Shown in pieces: positions 7,613 through 10,017 of a DNA stretch of 10,017 nt (positions within the stretch are counted from its first letter, which is position 1; each line of letters opens with the position of its first letter). The position numbers and the translations under genes are program-made. The stretch lies in the NCBI GenBank assembly GCA_003024985.2, contig PXIH01S0038348.1; one strand, written 5' to 3'. The DNA comes from Euperipatoides rowelli. Lineage: Eukaryota > Onychophora > Udeonychophora > Euonychophora > Peripatopsidae. The notes under the pieces are model-generated. The model did no database searches. It was not told the origin of the DNA and was given only the letters and a program-made list of their open reading frames with translations.

Positions 7613-7941
7613 TAACCGTTAAACGTTGTTGTACTGTAAGGGCCTGTGCAGTAATGCTTCTTGCCTCTAAGGGGGTAGATTCTACTACACGCTCAGAACC
7701 ACTAAACTTATCATTTAATAAATTAATTTCCTCCCTTAATTTACTAATTTCCCCACTTTGATCAACTAATTCAGCCTTTAATCTATCAATCTCAATATTT
7801 TTCTCCTTGATTTCGCTTTGGAGATCCCTTTCTCGTCTGGTTTAGCTGCCTCGGCCACCATGACATCCGGGTCTTCAGCAACTTCAGGAACCACGGTCTG
7901 TGCAACTGGAGATTTGAAGAATGCGTTACAGTATCTTCCAT
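7613..7941 (-). pseudogene. Gag N-terminus with coiled coil
   Basis: On the minus strand a frame free of stops from about 7840 to 7583 encodes a strongly charged heptad-like helix beginning RDLQSEIKEKNIEIDRLKAE and continuing through SKLREEINLL. Leucine and isoleucine recur at a/d-type spacing between acidic and basic residues, so it is very likely a coiled coil for Gag self-assembly. The upstream part (7850-7960) sits in another frame and is rich in Val, Ala, Pro and acidic residues. A frame change near 7600 leads into the capsid-like part. Many gypsy Gags begin with a coiled coil before capsid, which fits. Confidence 0.65.
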
Positions 7942-9463
7942 TACAAAAATGAATTTCAGACTAATAAAATATAAAATTTCTTATTCTATGGATATGAAAT
8001 ATATTCAAAATTTATAAAAATGTATATATATATTTTTATAAGTTTGAAATTGCGAATGCTTGTGTGTGTGCGAGGCGTCCATACTGAAATGAGCTTATTC
8101 GTTTCTTCGGACCTACATTAAAATAACAAACATGGCGTATTTAAAGCTTTAATGTAACGTAGAATAAAAAATATTGATATTTATGTGGACACCACTTCAG
8201 AATATTTCTCTGAAGAATTTAATTAAAAAATCTGGCTTAATAAAGTTAAAAAATTAAATTTGAACCAGAAGGTAATACAATAACAATCCTGCCGTGCTAG
8301 CCAAATTTTATCCTCCTATGTCCGATACTTGGACACGATAGCTTCGCCGAACTGCATAGCCTATCTCATAAGGCTTCTCCCCCATCTAATTACGCCTCAT
8401 TCTATTTTGAGATAGACTATATTTCGTTCAGAAATTCTAAATTGAGTCTCGGTTAACATCATTCTCGGGTTAGCGTGATTGATGTCAGCCCAGAAACTCA
8501 CAAGACTGTATATACATACAGTATATTAACAATAATAATTGTATATTGTCCATAACTAGGCAAATTGCATAAGCATGGTGATCATAATTTTGGCTTCAAT
8601 AGAGGGCAATACTGGCTGCCGCCGACTGCCTTTGTATACTAGCCAAAAATGCAATCCTAACTTGGAAATGTCTCTAATACCTCCACAACATCCATGTAGG
8701 GGTACGTTGCACAAATGAGACACTAACGAGCCTACATGGCGTGCTATTACAGGTCAAGGAGACATGTTCCGGGGATAATTACCAAATAAATGCCATAGTT
8801 TTATCATAGTCTCTAAATACGCTTACATATAAATGCCCAAACTAGAATAACTAATTGTATCACATTCATATGCAAACCTTTGTATAGAGAGGCTACCCCA
8901 AGACCATAACATTTATCGAATAGGGGTCGGTTGGTGCCAATTTTATTAAAAGCTCTTAAAGGGTCTAGAAACCAGCACAAACCAATGAAACTTTAATAGG
9001 AAAACTAGCTAACCTAACATAAATACGCTGTTTAGAAAACAGGATAAATTCAGCTCATACCGGCCATCTAGAAGACTAAAGAGGAGAAAGGGGATCACCC
9101 TTTATTATCCCTGCCCTGATATAACGGACAGGTACCACCCCTATCTCACGTGCATAAGGGCCATCTGAAAAAAAGTTAAAATTATTAAAATATAAATTAA
9201 ATGTCATTTCAATGTCTAGCCTACACACTCACAAATGAGCATCTACTTTAGCAAATCATTCTATTTATTTGCTCAGAACAAAATTTAACAATACACATCC
9301 TTTCCCGTTAAATATAAAAATTTACAAGAGTTTTCCAGATAAAACTAATATAATTTACACCCCTGGCCAGAGAATGACATGAAAAAATAGAAAGATAGAG
9401 GGATAGATATAGAGGATATGACCAATGGGAAGGGGGAGAAAGAGGGGATAATTACTAAAGTTC
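7942..9463. other. No gene recognised; 5' side of the gypsy element and unknown flank
   Basis: This 1.5-kb stretch lies upstream of gag in element sense, where the leader, primer-binding site and 5' LTR should be. I see no long frames and no direct match to the 3' side of the element. Visible structure includes a hairpin at 8012-8041, a short GT run (about 8059-8070), an 8-bp inverted pair CTATCTCA / TGAGATAG (8361-8368 and 8408-8415), a 16-bp hairpin CTGTAT-atac-ATACAG at about 8505-8520, and a purine-rich stretch at 9380-9450. A tRNA-3'-end-like string at 8285-8303 is discussed in the findings. Confidence 0.5.
8012..8041. repeat. AT-rich inverted repeat (10-bp perfect arms)
   Basis: TTATAAAAAT (8012-8021) and ATTTTTATAA (8032-8041) are perfect inverted copies around a gtatatatat loop; imperfect pairing continues a few bases outward on both sides. 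Such sequence extrudes easily as a cruciform. It lies about 70 bp upstream of the gag start in element sense. Confidence 0.75.
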
Positions 9464-9931
9464 TTAATAAATAAAGTTCATGAGGGCGGGACAGGCGAAA
9501 TTGGTGAAGTTTGGGGCGTTCAGCTTGTGTAAATTGTCCGCCATTGTGTCGCTAGCTACACTTGCCTGAATATCGACCCTGTCAGTGCCATTAATTTTAA
9601 CTACTGTGGTTTGCGATAATTCTACGTTACTATTGAGTGCCGTATTACTCCCTAGCTTATCCAATTGATTTTGAACATCTGTCATTGCTTGTCTATTCTC
9701 TTTCATTTGTCTAACAAGTGATTAAAAGACTTCTGAGACAATCATTGCTGACTCAGGCCCTACGCTTTCGTTTAACTTGATATTAGCCACTCACCCATCA
9801 TCAAGATTTATTTTAAACCTATCAAGATTTATAGTTCTCAATCCGGTTTCTCTACTCTTGGAGATGACCCTGTGACCTATACGTAGTGTGCCTGTTGCAC
9901 GCTCTCGCTTTCCACTTCTATGATGATAGAA
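9464..9931 (-). pseudogene. Unidentified broken reading frame, possibly gag-like
   Basis: One frame on the minus strand reads from about 9931 to 9464 with two internal stops: TGA at 9791-9793 and TAA at 9722-9724. The upstream part is basic (RSGKRERATGTLRIGHRVIS), the middle reads ANIKLNESVGPESAMIVSEV, and the last 80 codons contain a short coiled-coil-like stretch (MKENRQAMTDVQNQLDKL) followed by a Ser/Thr/Val-rich part and LHKLNAPNFTNF near the end. A helix followed by 'L..P.F..F' is reminiscent of where coiled coil meets capsid in retrotransposon Gag, but the match is weak and no zinc knuckle or pol follows. The frame ends at a TAA in pyrimidine-rich (minus) DNA. It may be a fragment of a second retroelement, or an unrelated dead gene. 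I do not recognise it. Confidence 0.4.
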
Positions 9932-9942
9932 GGNTAAGATGG

Positions 9943-10017
9943 TATAGAGTGGAGGCGCAGGTTATTTGGTAACAAGTGGGCATTAAATTGTTCTAATTGT
10001 ATTCCCGAACTATCACC
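9943..10017 (-). other. Short open frame running off the right edge
   Basis: From the window edge the minus strand reads GDSSGIQLEQFNAHLLPNNL and on towards the ambiguous base N at 9934. Its frame differs from that of the neighbouring broken frame, and the N lies at the join, so a base-calling problem could have split one frame in two. Product unknown. Confidence 0.3.

Larger units (their letters stand above)
2813..7941 (-). mobile_element. Degenerate Ty3/gypsy-type LTR retrotransposon, internal region
   Basis: Gag with a CCHC knuckle is followed by protease, reverse transcriptase, RNase H and integrase in that order, all on the minus strand. Integrase after RNase H is the Ty3/gypsy (Metaviridae) order and excludes the Ty1/copia order. 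No env-like frame follows pol: only about 50 acidic codons lie beyond the GPY/F end before 2813. The reading is broken by stops at 5883, 5685, 5475, 3683 and 3413 and by many frame changes, so no functional polyprotein can be made. The span given is the visible coding part; true ends, LTRs and target-site duplications were not identified, so either the LTRs have diverged beyond visual recognition or one end was lost. Confidence 0.93.
6239..7941 (-). pseudogene. gag: Gag polyprotein, broken into several frames
   Basis: Gag forms the retrotransposon particle and packages its RNA. Four parts can be seen in order, listed separately: a coiled-coil N-terminus, a capsid-like part, a nucleocapsid CCHC knuckle and a basic tail. 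Frame changes occur near 7840, 7600, 7256-7290 and 6745-6772. Two possible starts exist: ATG at 7941 in one frame, or ATG at 7861 in a frame open from 7960. The second is followed directly by MVAEAAKPDEK and leads by one shift into the coiled coil, so I favour a start at or before 7861 without certainty. The capsid fold is inferred from order and weak motifs. Confidence 0.8.

Noticed and set aside
7964-7980. 3' splice site (T-rich tract ending in TAG on the minus strand) before an open frame at 7960
   Set aside because: The tract is only AT-rich sequence with no supporting donor or exon; the frame is explained as the start of Gag.
1-10017. tRNA genes, rRNA, CRISPR arrays, bacterial operons
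   Set aside because: No B-box-containing tRNA fold, no conserved rRNA stretch, no regularly spaced long repeats and no ribosome-binding-site-led gene series were seen.

Overview
The window looks like non-coding, repeat-rich DNA from an animal nucleus, most likely an invertebrate. It is AT-rich, has no compact operon-like gene packing, and carries a LINE tail and a Ty3/gypsy-type LTR retrotransposon. One ambiguous base (N, 9934) suggests a draft assembly. I see no intact host gene, rRNA, tRNA or CRISPR array. The exact taxon cannot be read from the sequence.

Layout. 1-617: no gene seen. 618-974 (minus): broken C-terminal tail of a LINE reverse transcriptase. 975-2370: no gene; a G11 tract, a hairpin cluster and a 22-bp perfect palindrome. 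2371-2812: T-rich stretch just beyond pol, with T-tracts at 10-bp spacing and a hairpin. 2813-7941 (minus): internal region of a degenerate Ty3/gypsy element in the order gag (coiled coil, capsid-like part, CCHC zinc knuckle, basic tail), aspartic protease, reverse transcriptase, RNase H, integrase (zinc-binding, catalytic core, GPY/F). 7942-9463: no gene; hairpins and a possible tRNA-primer-site-like string. 9464-9931 (minus): an unidentified broken reading frame, possibly part of a second retroelement. 9943-10017 (minus): an open frame that runs off the window.

The gypsy element is dead. At least five in-frame stops and about ten frame changes interrupt it. The second catalytic Asp of integrase is Asn next to a stop, the reverse transcriptase YxDD box reads CLDD, and an (ATT)9 microsatellite sits inside the integrase core. 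Its domains would once have worked together: Gag packages the RNA, protease cuts the polyprotein, RT/RNase H makes cDNA and integrase inserts it. I could not recognise paired LTRs by eye, so the element ends are undefined. I found no convincing new biological system; the most interesting items are the element's decay pattern, the gag-protease overlap, the structured DNA beyond pol, and the unidentified frame at the right end.
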